A DNA stretch of 64,000 nt, taken from contig NC_023758.2 of assembly GCF_000499845.2 (NCBI RefSeq), positions 14,912,427 through 14,976,426 of the forward strand, read 5' to 3'. Positions within the stretch are counted from its first letter, which is position 1. Each line of letters begins with the position of its first letter. The translations under genes were made by a program, and so were the position numbers. Under the pieces are notes generated by a model. The model worked only from the letters and a program-made list of their open reading frames with translations. It made no database searches and was not told where the DNA came from. This document shows positions 32,141 to 42,580 of this stretch, in pieces. Source of the stretch: Phaseolus vulgaris. Lineage: Eukaryota > Streptophyta > Magnoliopsida > Fabales > Fabaceae.

Positions 32141-34661
32141 TCAAAGGCAGTAAAGTAGAAGTGGCAGATGGGAGCGGCAGTTAAGTCGGTGGCATGATCT
32201 TGCCATCCACCACTTCATTGTACACCGAAAACTCTGAAAGGTCAAGATCGGGAAATTTACAGGCGAACTGCTCCAAAGCAGCTCCAAAGCCGGAAGTGAG
32301 AACTTGGGCAGCCTCAAGCTGAAGGTCGTCGATCTTTGTCTTGAACCCGTTGTTCTCTTCGCGAACCCGGGTGACTTCAAGTTCAAGTTCGTCGAGTCGA
32401 CTTTCTTCTTGAATCCGTTGTTCTCTTCACGAACTCGAGCAAGCTCGGTGGCCGTTTCGCTCAGCTCTCTGGTTGCCTTATCCCGATCTTGTTCGACTCT
32501 ACCCAGAAGAGTCTCCCTCTCAATCGACCTCTTCTCCAGGTTGGCCATCTATTGGGCGTCGGTTTTCTTTGCCTCCTCCAACGTGGCAATTTTCTCCCTC
32601 AGAGGGACGATTCTGTTCTCCAACTCGACGGCGTCCTGGAGTTTGTCGTGAAGTTTCTTGCGCAGTTCTTTATTGTCCTTGCGCACGCTTTGAAGCTCGT
32701 CTTTGAGAGCGTTTTCGACCCGCGAGAACTCGAGGCCTTGCATCATCATGTCGCACTTGATCTTCTCGGCCTCGGCTCTCGCGGTGCTCGCCACCTCCTG
32801 ATGGATGCGAAAATCAAGCTCAAGTTTCTCCAAGGAGCCCTGCAGCTTTTCGGCGACGATTTGAGGGAGGCACTCGTCGGCCATGGCGTGTAGGCGCACG
32901 TTGAAAGTTCTCAAGGCTTCTTGGAGGGAAGCTGGGAGGCCCGGTGTTGGAGGAGGAGGTGGGGGCTGGTGCCCACCACCACCCTCGCGAGGTTGGATGG
33001 CAAGGGGAGTCTCGAGGCGTGGTGATGAGGAGGGAAGTTCTTCGGCGGGTTGAGAAGAGGCTTGCGTATCGGCAATTTGTTCAGGCACAACTTCAGCAAC
33101 TGAGGCGTTTGAAGCAAGAACGTCCCCAGCGGACTCGAACGGCGTGGAGGCGCTGGGGGGGTTCTCGACGAAGTCTGGGACGACGCTCTCAGTTGCTGGG
33201 GGCTCGATCGCAACTCTCCTCTTCCTCTTGCAGACTAGCCCATCCTCGGTGCTTTCGTCTGCCTCTTCGTCCGACACCACCCTGGGGGCTTTTCTCTTAG
33301 CCTTTTTGAGTGGAAGTTTCTTACGCTGGGGGGCTGGAAGAACAACAGCAGCGGGTGGGCCGACTGGCAGAGATTGGCCTTGGGCAGCTGCGATCTCTGC
33401 AACAGAGTTCGGAACAGTTTGGGAGCCCGCCGCGAGATTGTGGAGCTTGGCTATAGAGTGTAGCTCAGCCATCCTATCCTTCCCCAGCATCATATATGCA
33501 TAAAGAGGCCAACAGTTACCAACCAGCACAAAGGTTCGACAGTTAATAATGCACAGGCAGTTAGCGATGCACAGGAAGATAAGCAGTGAATGACGATGCA
33601 TGGGGAAAGTTAAAACCATACGCAAATCAGAAAGGCAACATCAGGTGAAGGCAGGGCGATGCAAGTGTAAACTAGGGAAACCCAATGACTTAGAGACAAA
33701 CCTATGTGAACATCCAGCTGGCCTTCGTCAAACACGTAGGCGATGATGGATGAAGTAGGTAGAGTCACGTTGGAAGAGGCAACTCTCTTCCAGAAGTTGC
33801 ACAAGTCCTTGTCGAGCTCCCCCATTTTTTCCGGCTCCCTGGCCTTCCTGAAGATCGACTCTTTCTTTCCCTTGTTCACCCAGTACAAGGGAAACCCGTC
33901 GAGGAGGGAGGGGTCTCGGTCGTTGCAGCAAACACGAACGAACTTTCCCTTCCAATCCTTATAAAATTTGCTGGAAGATGGAAAGGATAGACCTCCCGGC
34001 AACCCCGTTGAGCCTAACCCATAAACGATCGCCCGGGTTCTTAGCCTCGAACAGGTAGAGGAACACGTCCGCTGAGGCCGGATGCCCCAAGTGTGCGCAT
34101 ACGATTTGGTAGGCCCGGACGAACGCCCAGCTGTTGGGATGAAGCTGGGCGGGGGCTATATCCAGCTCGGTCAGGAGCTCCCTCTCGAAGCGGGTGAAGG
34201 GGAATCGGAGTTTCACTTTCTTGAACATGGTGGCGTAGATGAAGCAGAAGGGGCTGCCGTCGCTTCCCTGGTTATCAGTGCAGATAGGCTCACCAGGAGG
34301 ACAAGGGTGCACGGATACTTTGTCATCGTGTTCCTTGCTGAAAGAAAGGTGAGTTTTGTCACCTTTCTTGAGACGGAGGATATCGTCTTCAGAGTTGATG
34401 GATAAAGTCTCACCCAGCAGGGTTGCGGAGGCCCACGGGTATAATTGCTTGTAGTTGGGAAGGGGCCTCACAGCTGCGCTGGTGTGGGGTGGTTTGGCTG
34501 CGCTTGGTTGGGTTGAGAAGGCGCGGGTCTCACGGCCTGGCTCGAAGGGACATTGGGGTCCCTTGGGGGGTCGCGGGAGGAGGAGGGGTTTGCCCTACGG
34601 GTGTTCGCCGGAGGGTTTCGAGGAGATGGAGGAGGTTTTGTGTAATTTTTGAGCGAGCCAT
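32141..34661 (-). pseudogene. Antisense extra gene of the Tat element (putative gypsy-type transposon protein, PF04195-like)
   Basis: Coding sequence on the strand opposite to pol, starting at about 34661 (MARSKITQNLLHLLE). Main blocks: 34471-33962 (PFTRFERELLTELDIAPAQL, HPNSWAFVRAYQIVC, DVFLYLFEAKNP), 34002-33700 in another frame (YKDWKGKFVRVCCNDRD, GFPLYWVNKGKKES), 33625-32549 (Lys/Arg nuclear-signal-like stretches RKKLPLKKAKRKAP and KRKRRVA, Pro-rich linker, long coiled coil) and 32548-32141 (coiled coil). The middle blocks match the plant family called putative gypsy type transposon, whose role is unknown. Frame changes near 34530 and 33970 break it; some gaps between blocks may be introns. 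Antisense genes here are recurrent in Tat elements, which suggests selection for something other than the replication cycle. Confidence 0.75.
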
Positions 34662-35238
34662 CGAAGAAGCAGCAAGAAGACGAAAAGGGAAGATATGAGA
34701 GTTTGTAAGCGGAGAGACTCAACAGAAGGAAAGGAGATAGAAGAACAAGGGGGGCTCGCAGAGAAAAGGTTCAGAAACCCTAAACGCAGAAAAGAAAAGA
34801 AAAACCAGAGAAAACATCCCACAACGTATGCTCCAGACAGTTAATGGATGATGCAAACCGATTGAAATGCAGCAAATATCAGTAGAAGTGATAAAAAAAG
34901 TTACCTTTAGATGATCAGAAGAGCGTTCAGAAAGATGGTGATTAAGGGGACGGAGTGTTCGCTGGAGTATTTTCTCTGGAGTATTCAGGGGGTTTGGAGT
35001 GAAGAAGAAGATAATGAAACAGTGAAGTGGCGCAGAGGTTTTAAGAATTTCGAACGTTGCGAGAAGCGCAAACGGCAATGAGTAATGGTCGTTGATGCGT
35101 CCACGTGTCGCGCGATCGAGGGGGTTGGTGAAATGTCAAATCAGTGAACAGTATGAGCGCCAACGCACGGTGCCACGTAGGTCGCCGAAATTTCGACCCT
35201 TTAGTCTTTTCGCTGATCAAATCACAGCTCAAAACTTG
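34662..35238. other. Tat region between antisense gene and 3' LTR
   Basis: This would hold the upstream promoter of the antisense gene and the polypurine tract of the sense transcript. No further frame with a domain is visible. Confidence 0.5.
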
Positions 35239-36280
35239 TGTACCGACCAGGGCACCGGGTGTGATGACGTATGATGACATGTTCAGCAGGACACGTGGAT
35301 AGAGAAAGAGGGATGGTTCAGAAGTGTACATGGTCGCCGTTTGGAGGAGTGACATTCTGCAGTGCACATGATCGGTTGTCGCCACAAGAAGCACATCGCC
35401 GGTTGTCGCCAGGTTGGTGTCGTCGCCGTGTTAGATAACGGAAGATCAGGTCGTCTGACATCGCCGCCAGAAGCACATCGTCGGATTTCCCAGTAAACTC
35501 GGTTGAAGCTGTAGGGGGTTCAGGCGAGGAAGTTCAAGTGTGAGAGTTCAGTCAAGATGATTGTTACGCCAACATGAGGCGTGAAGGTTAAATGAGTTGG
35601 AGTAAACAGCTTGCTCCTCGACGACGGGATTCTCAGAGTGGACATTCGTCGATGGCGAGTTCCTCTCAGTTAGAACATGCATGGCGTGGCAAAGAGGAAG
35701 GTGGCACCTGCGACAGGCGATATCACAGAGATGGCGTACTTTGTTGCATCCGATACTCGCCTTGTCAGGTGGCGTTCCAGAGCGTGTTACGTGCTAGGTT
35801 GCACCTTGAATAGAGGACTTGGTCGCGTAACTGCATGCTACATAGAAATGACGTTCGAGTTATCCTAGCTCAGAAGATGACACGTGTAGGGTTGGGTACT
35901 ACCTGCTACCCCAGCCCAGATGATGACATGTGCAGGGTTGAATGCGAGCCACGCGTCCAAAGCATAACGGCCTGGAGAGAGAAAAAACCTAGCTATAAGG
36001 GTAAACTTAACAGAATTTGCAGAGGTACGTTTTTTCATGACGGCTCATTGCTAGGGTTGTGTGCACTTTCGTACGGTTCTAGAGAGTATATTTTTCTCTG
36101 AGTTTTGGGTGTTCGTGTCACTGACTTGAGCGTCGGAGCGCCACCGACCGCAGAGGCGCCACCGTGTGTTTTTCAGGTTCCCAGAAAGTCTATTTGTGGT
36201 GTGGACTTGAAGGGCACGTGGCATGAAGCTGGTGAGGAAGATCGTGACGAGACAACGCTCTTGCGCTAGGTCAACCGGCA
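35239..36280 (+). repeat. Tat 3' LTR
   Basis: LTR of 1042 bp, collinear with the 5' LTR with scattered substitutions. One CACGTG site of the 5' copy is changed to CATGTG (about 35927), while another is gained near 35292. Confidence 0.93.
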
Positions 36281-36628
36281 TGAACAGTTTTCTATACACA
36301 CGTGATAGTTTTCTATACACAAATGTCACAGAGATTGTTGAGGATTTGACTTCTCAATACAAATTTTAATAATTATGTTAAAATTATATTTAATTCAGAC
36401 ACAACATTTGCTATATAATGGAACAACAATGGAGTCTTGTACACAAATGCATTCATCCTTTGTTCTACACTTTTTCTTGTCTTAATTCCTGTATCCAAGT
36501 AAAAAAAAAATTAAGGAGAAAGTTTGTGGGACACATTATTTTCTCCTTCTAGTGTAAAGTTCAAACAAAATCGTCAAGGTAATACATTCTTGTTTATCAT
36601 CTTTTTTCCTCCTATTTAGGCAACACAC

Positions 36629-36669
<41 letters not shown>

Positions 36670-36708
36670 ATAAGGTCATTTTATTTCTTTTAAAATGCAC
36701 ATGGACAT
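36281..36708. other. Spacer with a (TA)n run
   Basis: AT-rich DNA between the Tat element and the transposase relic, containing a short direct repeat (AGTTTTCTATACACA twice near 36286-36320) and a TA microsatellite at about 36635-36665. Confidence 0.6.
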
Positions 36709-38767
36709 GTGGAATGTCGGTGGAATGTCAGTGGAACGTCACTAAGCCAACATGAAGAACCAATAATTAAAGACATCGTGGACGACATAAGTGAAGATGG
36801 AGAGAACTACGACTTTGATTTGGATGATGAAGATCAGTTCAACAGATCTTCTTCACAGTATATTCCTTCTAGCAGTCAATCCGAACGTAACATTAACCGC
36901 GACCTCAATGAACACATGTCTTTCATGTCAAAGGAGGCGAAATTGAATGCCATAAAACAATACCACATAGACAACGGTTACAAATTTGTTGTCGTGGAAT
37001 CAAAGCTAGACAAATATGTGGCTCGGTGCATACATCATGATGGAGGGTGCCAATGGAGATTACATGCATCTTTTAGTAAAATCCGAAGTCAATGGGAGAT
37101 AAAGAAAATTGATGCACAACATAGTTGTTTGTCAACAAATCTTTCGGCAGACCATGTTAATTTGGACTCAACCCATATTGCGTCCATGGTGCTGACTTCA
37201 GTAAAAGCAAACCCTTCGGTCCCAATTAAAAGCTTAATTGCAGAAATAAAAAATCTGTATGGTTATACTATCACATATAGAAAAGCTTGGTTGGGAAAAC
37301 AGAAAGCTCTTGCTTTGGCATTTGGCAATTGGGAACAATCCTACAATGATCTTCCTAGATGGTTGGAAGCAGTTAAAAAGAGCAATACGGGAACAATTGT
37401 GCAGTATATTTCTTCTCCTTGTATGATTGATGGTGTTCAAGGCAATTCTTGTTACACGTTGGATCGCGTGTTTTGGTCTTTCAAGCCTTGCATCAATGGT
37501 TTCAATTTTTGCAAGCCCATTGTACAAGTTGATGAGACATTTCTAATCGAAAGATACCATGGAACATTGTTGACCGAAATCGCTCAAGATGCGAATCAGA
37601 ACATATTTCCATTGGCGTTTGCGATTGTTGAAGGCGAGACTCGGGAGGCTTTAATATGGTTCTTCCAATTATTGCGACAATATGTGACACCTCAACCAAA
37701 TTTGTCCATGATTTCTGATAGAGGAACCGGTATAATTTCAGCATTACAATCCGAAGAAGTTGGATGGGAAGGAGACAACCTCATTTCTATGTATTTCATA
37801 CGCCATATCGCATCGAATTTCAACAAAAAAAATAAAAAAATGTCGAGCTCAAACGACAGTTGATTAACATGGATAATAACATTGCTTACCATCTCTCATA
37901 GATAATTATAACCTTTTACCATTTAACTAATTTCATTTACTTCTTTATGACAGCTTATGATATGAAACGACCCACAGTACAGGCAAAGCTATCAGTTATG
38001 CGATATGAGTTCAAGCAAGCATTTTCCTGGATAGATCGCATACCGTTAGAGAAATGGACTCAAGCATACGATGGGGGAAAGAGGTATGGTCATATGACCA
38101 CAAATCTAGCGAAATGGATTAACTTCATGCTTAAAGGAGCTCGCTCCTTACCGATTTCCGCTTTGGTTAAGGCAATTTTGAAAAAACAAAAACATGGTTT
38201 GTTGAGCGAGCCTTCAAAATAGACACCTTGTTACCTGCAAGTCATTATTATCCAAAAGATATCACAACCTTATTTAGAAAAAAAGAACAAGATTCGACTA
38301 TGTGTTTAGTGGAAAGGTTTAATGTAGAAAATTCTGAATTTGATGTCCAAGAATTAACTACCCCCCAACATGGTCGACAACCTCAGTCATATACAGTTAG
38401 ATTAAATGATTGGTGGTGTGATTGTGGCCACTTCCAAGCTCTTCGACTTCCCTGTCGTCACGTTATTGCCGTTTGTTTCTCTTGTCATTTGCAAATGAAG
38501 ACATTTATTGATCTAGTTTACAACCTCCACACGATTAAAAAGGCATTTCCAGTTGAATTTCATCCCGTTCGAAATGAGGATTATTGGTCTACTTATATTG
38601 GACCAAATTTCATACCTGACCCCCACATGTGACATAAAAACTTGGGATGATCAATTACAACTCGTTTGCGTAATGAAATGGATCAACCAGTTCAAAACAA
38701 GCCAAAAAAATAGTTCTTACTGTCGTAATGAAGGTCATAATAGAGGAAATTGTTCATTTAGACATTA
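36709..38767 (+). pseudogene. mudrA-like (MULE) transposase relic
   Basis: N-terminal acidic region, then a MuDR DNA-binding domain (GYKFVVVESKLDKYVARCIH, CQWRLHASF), the MULE catalytic domain (VDETFLIERYHGTLL, FAIVEGETREALIWFF, MISDRGTGI), a C-terminal part after an intron (AYDMKRPTVQAKLSVMRYEF, YDGGKRYGHMTTNL), a SWIM zinc finger (WCDCGHFQALRLPCRHVIAVC at 38416-38482) and a decayed zinc knuckle (CRNEGHNRGNC). Such enzymes cut and paste Mutator-like elements. Breaks: frameshift in an A-rich run near 37830, frameshift near 38180, and stops at 38630-38632 and 38645-38647. Where relatives usually have Glu after TTNLA, this copy has Lys, which would remove a catalytic residue. I could not find its own TIRs, and it lies outside the TIR pair starting at 38921. 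Confidence 0.9.
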
Positions 38768-38920
38768 GAATCATCCTTTGCAATGTTGTTCTCATCAAAT
38801 ATTTTCATATCATATTCTTTTAATGACTTCTATTCAATATGTTCATTTATTTTACATAAATACATATATGTTATTACTTTTTACATATTATATAATTTAT
38901 ACTTTCCTATATTATATAAT

Positions 38921-39226
38921 GGTTTAATTACCTTTTTCGTCCCTATATTTATAGTCAATATTCAATTTGGTACAGTGGTTTTTAAAAAATTCAATTTGGT
39001 CCCTAAGTTTTTTAAAATGTATTCAAAATGGTCCTTTCTGTTAAATATCACAAAACAACGTTAAGTGGTGCTTATGTGGCAGACACGTGTAAGTTACGTG
39101 GATTGTGCTTACATTACTTTGGTGAATACTGAATTATGGTTTAGGTTATTAAAATTGGGGATTTCAAATTTCTGATTTAGGGTTTCTGATACGAGGATTG
39201 CTCCCCTGGTTGGATTCTGTGGTGCG
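38921..39226 (+). repeat. Left TIR of the MULE
   Basis: Aligns in inverted orientation with 46828-47133, including the shared TTTCTGATACGAGGATTGCT and GGATTCTGTGGTGC blocks. A few substitutions and small indels separate the arms. Confidence 0.92.
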
Positions 39227-40517
39227 CTTCCCTGCTTCGATTCCATTCGGAGGTGTGCTCCCCTCATTCGATTATGTGGTGCGATCGTGAGTTACGATGG
39301 TGAGCTGCGTTCCCATGGTCGATTTGGAGGAGCGATTATGTGGTGCGGTCCAGAGGTGGTGAAGGGGCAGCGATTGCAATCCAAACCGTGGTGTCGTTTT
39401 GTGGTTGCTCCTTTATAAGGTTAGTAATTTTTGACTTAGTTTCAGAGTGGTTCTGTTTTTTATTACTTTTAGAGAACATATACAGAGTTGTTTATGATGT
39501 AGGGTCCACCATGTGCAACATTTTTTATGTGTGGTCCAACATTTGGTCTCTGACATAATTTTGTTATATGTGGTCCAACATTTAAGTGAAGGTTTGGTTT
39601 GTAAGTGAAGGGATGATTACAATACTTCTCCACCTCAAGGGACCATCATTCAGCTGCTTACTTAGATTATAGTAGCTGCTAATGTGTGAAACAGAACTTG
39701 TTTTATTCCTGCAGCTCTTTATCCATGTGCACATGATTTTGTGATGTTGGGGTTCAAAATTATGCAGATTCGATTTGGAAGGGGGCTTCAGTTACATATG
39801 TGGTGTGCAATTTCTGCATTGGCTTAACCTTTAAAGTGATGTAGGCAGTTTTGTGGAGATTATTTAATTTCATTGCAACACAATTCCTGATGGATTTCCT
39901 ATGAGCTCTTCTTGGATTTTTGTTGATGATGGTGCGGAAGCTTAATGGAGGAGACAGACAAGGTCCTCCTAAGAGGTGTGGTGACCTTGAAGGTGCATGA
40001 AGAGTGTGGAAATGGGGAGGTTCGGCCAGCCCCTTTGAAGGTGGTGAAATGAAGATTAAAACCTAGAAGCCAGGCAAGGAGTAATGTATGACACTAAATT
40101 GGCAGCATAACAATACTCTATTCAATCTTGAAAAAACAAGGTGTAGGCTCCTCTTTTTATAGGCTAAAGAGGACCAGATTTGATGACCTAAATGCTACAC
40201 AAATGTAAGCCAAATGAAATGTAAAGAAGTGGCACATGGAGGCACATGGAGCACATGGCACATGGGAGCACATGCCACATGGGTGCACATGGCCCTCCAA
40301 CTTACACATGGTCGAACTTGATTAGTGAAGGCTTCTAGAAACCTTTAGCTAATCAAGGTTAACTCCTCCTTAATTCTAATGTGCAGAAAAATAAACATTT
40401 GTCCACATGGCTATGCTATTTACACCCCAATTAAAACTAGGCTACACTTGATGGGCCTTCACGGAACATGTACCAATATGTCATTCTCCATTCATAGCTT
40501 GATCCAAGTCTTCTTGT

Positions 40518-40650
40518 CCTAGACGCTCCTAGCTTGGTCTTAGACGCTCCTAGCTTGATCTTAGACGCTCCTAGCTTGATCTTAGATGCTCCTAGCTTGG
40601 TCTTAGACGCTCCTAGCTTGATCTTAGACGCTCCTAGCTTGGTCTTAGAT
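40518..40650 (-). repeat. 21-bp minisatellite
   Basis: About six copies of a 21-bp unit containing TTAGACGCTCCTAGCTTG, with G/A and C/T variation, lie between the chimeric frame and the 3' LTR of the gypsy derivative. Confidence 0.92.
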
Positions 40651-41026
40651 GCTTGGCTTGGGTCTAGATGCTCTTGACTTGGGGTCTAGCCTTTCATGGG
40701 AGGTTGTGCTTGGCCCTCCTCCATCATCCCCTCCCTCTTGAAAAGGATTTGTCCTCAAATCCAATGCTTTTGCTTCCTAGGGGGATGGTTGTGGCTGGAT
40801 GGTGTCCATCATCTCCTCCTTCTTTAGAAGATCTATCCTCAAATCTTCAGACTTGATCTCGGATAGCAGCCTCTTGCTTTGAGAACTAGGATTGCCCTCC
40901 CGGGTCAAACGTGTACGTATGGAAATCATCAATTAAAGTAGAGGTGTTAGTTTGAAAATTAATTTCACTAAGTTGCCATTTTTGTTTTTCTTTTGTGTTT
41001 GGCAACTTTTTACAATTTTTCTTTTT

Positions 41027-42580
41027 TTATTGTTGTATGTGTTTTCTAATCATCTTATGCATTTTAAAATTTTCAATTGTGGCTACTTTCTCCTTAGGCA
41101 CAAATCCTATAGGAAATGGTAACAACTCAAAAGAAGAAAGATGATTTAGCCCACATACAACCTCAAAAGTAGAAATATAAGTAGTTTTGTGAACTACTTT
41201 ATGGTGTGCATGCTCATCTCTAGAGTTGTGTTTGTCTTTTATGATTACTCTAGGCATAGTGGAAAGAGCTATGTTTTCAATTTTATTTTGACCATTCTTT
41301 TGAGGATAAAAATTTGAAGAGTACAACTTAATTTCAAGTTTTTCTAAAAGTATCCTCGAATGATGGTTTTCAATTTTTGGAGCTCTATCCAACACTATGC
41401 TTGAAGATAAACCATGGAGACTTATCACTTCTCTAGAGAAGAGTTTATCCATATCCACGGAAAAACCTTTTGTTGTCCTAGGAAGCTCTAAGATAAAATC
41501 GAGGTTTATGTCTTCCCAAAGATCATTTGCAAAAGGTAAAGGAGTATAGAGTTCATGAGACATTGCCTTAGGCGTATTTGTAAAACAAGAAATGTATCTA
41601 AGGTAATGTCTTTGAACTTCTTTTCTCATGGGCGACAAAAGTTTTCCTTTTAAAAGCTCTAGAGTTTTATCAACTCTATTTTGTCCCATGAGTTCTCCTT
41701 TATGAAGAGTTTTTCTTTTATGTGTGAAGGTAGTCTCGTTGATACAACCATTGTTTATGAAAATTTTAATGCTTTGCAAGGGTTGTCTCAATAAGACATG
41801 ACAAGTTTCTTTAGGTTCTACCTCACATAAAAAATTGGTTTGGTAGTTACCTATAGATAACTTGAACTTCACTTGGGGATATCTTGGTATATATGTAAAA
41901 TAATCTATGCAAGCCTCTTTTAAGGATTCTTCTTTTTTTTCTATGCTTGCAAGTGTTCCTTTACAAAAGGTAAGGCTTTGAGGTTGTTCAACAAGACACA
42001 TATTTTCAAAGGTATTTTTAAATCTTTTGTCTTGTTGAATGACCTTGTGGGAAGGAACACTCTTCTCCCACGCCTTTTGTTTCTCAAGGGTCTTCTCATG
42101 CTTTTCTTTTCCTTTTTCTTTTTCTTTAGCTTCCCTTTCGACTTCCTCTCTTTTCTTTAGTATTTTTCTTTCCTTTCTTTCTTTATGGGAAGCAAACAAT
42201 TTTTCTACCCTCATTTCCCAATCTAGGCAAGCTTCTATACTTTCTTTTCCATGGAAATGGGGTTGGTCTACCCTAACCTCTCTTGGGTTTTCTTGTTCTT
42301 TTCTATCTCTTCTATGTCTTCTAGGGGGTACTTGATAATAATCATTTATTCTAAGGCTTCCCTCCCCAAAAGAATCATGATCTTTAGAGATAGATGCATG
42401 AGAAGGTAATTGTTTTAAAATGTGTGACTTCTCATCCTTTGCTTTAGTCAATTCATTAGTTTTAGCCTCATTCTCCAATTGTTTAGATGAAATTGATTGC
42501 ATATCCTTGGAAAGTTGTTTCAAAAGATATTTCAAGGATTTCACCTCACTTTTAAGAGATTTAGAAGAGTGAGAAGACAT
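41027..42580 (-). CDS. Chimeric Gag-protease-integrase open frame
   Basis: This is an intact 517-residue frame. Residues 1-60 are a coiled coil (LKSEVKSLKYLLKQLSKDMQ). Around 95-125 is a gag-like block (FHGKESIEACLDWEMRVEKLF) corresponding to the YLDWEAKCEQIF block of the gypsy gag at 16598. A highly charged Lys/Glu stretch follows, then a protease-like piece (KFKLSIGNYQTNFLCEVEP, CHVLLRQPL). After a jump past RT and RNase H, integrase fragments appear (TPLPFANDLWEDINLDFILEL, LHGLSSSIVLDRAPK, FYPQKNGQNKIEN). No catalytic set is complete: the protease active site and RT are absent, and the integrase core is shortened. It starts at the first ATG after a 1.8-kb leader. The frame is unexpectedly open for such a deleted element, so a structural or packaging role is possible but unproven. 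Confidence 0.8.
   Translation of the reverse strand: MSSHSSKSLKSEVKSLKYLLKQLSKDMQSISSKQLENEAKTNELTKAKDEKSHILKQLPSHASISKDHDSFGEGSLRINDYYQVPPRRHRRDRKEQENPREVRVDQPHFHGKESIEACLDWEMRVEKLFASHKERKERKILKKREEVEREAKEKEKGKEKHEKTLEKQKAWEKSVPSHKVIQQDKRFKNTFENMCLVEQPQSLTFCKGTLASIEKKEESLKEACIDYFTYIPRYPQVKFKLSIGNYQTNFLCEVEPKETCHVLLRQPLQSIKIFINNGCINETTFTHKRKTLHKGELMGQNRVDKTLELLKGKLLSPMRKEVQRHYLRYISCFTNTPKAMSHELYTPLPFANDLWEDINLDFILELPRTTKGFSVDMDKLFSREVISLHGLSSSIVLDRAPKIENHHSRILLEKLEIKLYSSNFYPQKNGQNKIENIALSTMPRVIIKDKHNSRDEHAHHKVVHKTTYISTFEVVCGLNHLSSFELLPFPIGFVPKEKVATIENFKMHKMIRKHIQQ

Larger units (their letters stand above)
24655..36280 (+). mobile_element. Ty3/gypsy Tat-lineage retrotransposon with dual RNase H and antisense gene
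   Basis: The element is 11.6 kb with LTRs at 24655-25695 and 35239-36280 that begin TGTACCGACC and end CCGGCA and are nearly identical. Order: LTR, primer site, gag remnant, protease, RT, RNase H, second (archaeal-type) RNase H, integrase, tandem arrays, antisense gene, LTR. The second RNase H and the long 3' non-coding region with an extra gene are features of the Tat/Ogre group. Six in-frame stops and a large gag deletion make it non-autonomous. I see no matching 5-bp duplication (ATTTT against TGAAC), so the copy may be a recombinant between two elements or have altered flanks. Confidence 0.93.

Noticed and set aside
33144..33503. Plus-strand frames of 107-134 codons across 32304-34405
   Set aside because: They are shadows of the antisense Tat gene, whose domain content is on the minus strand.
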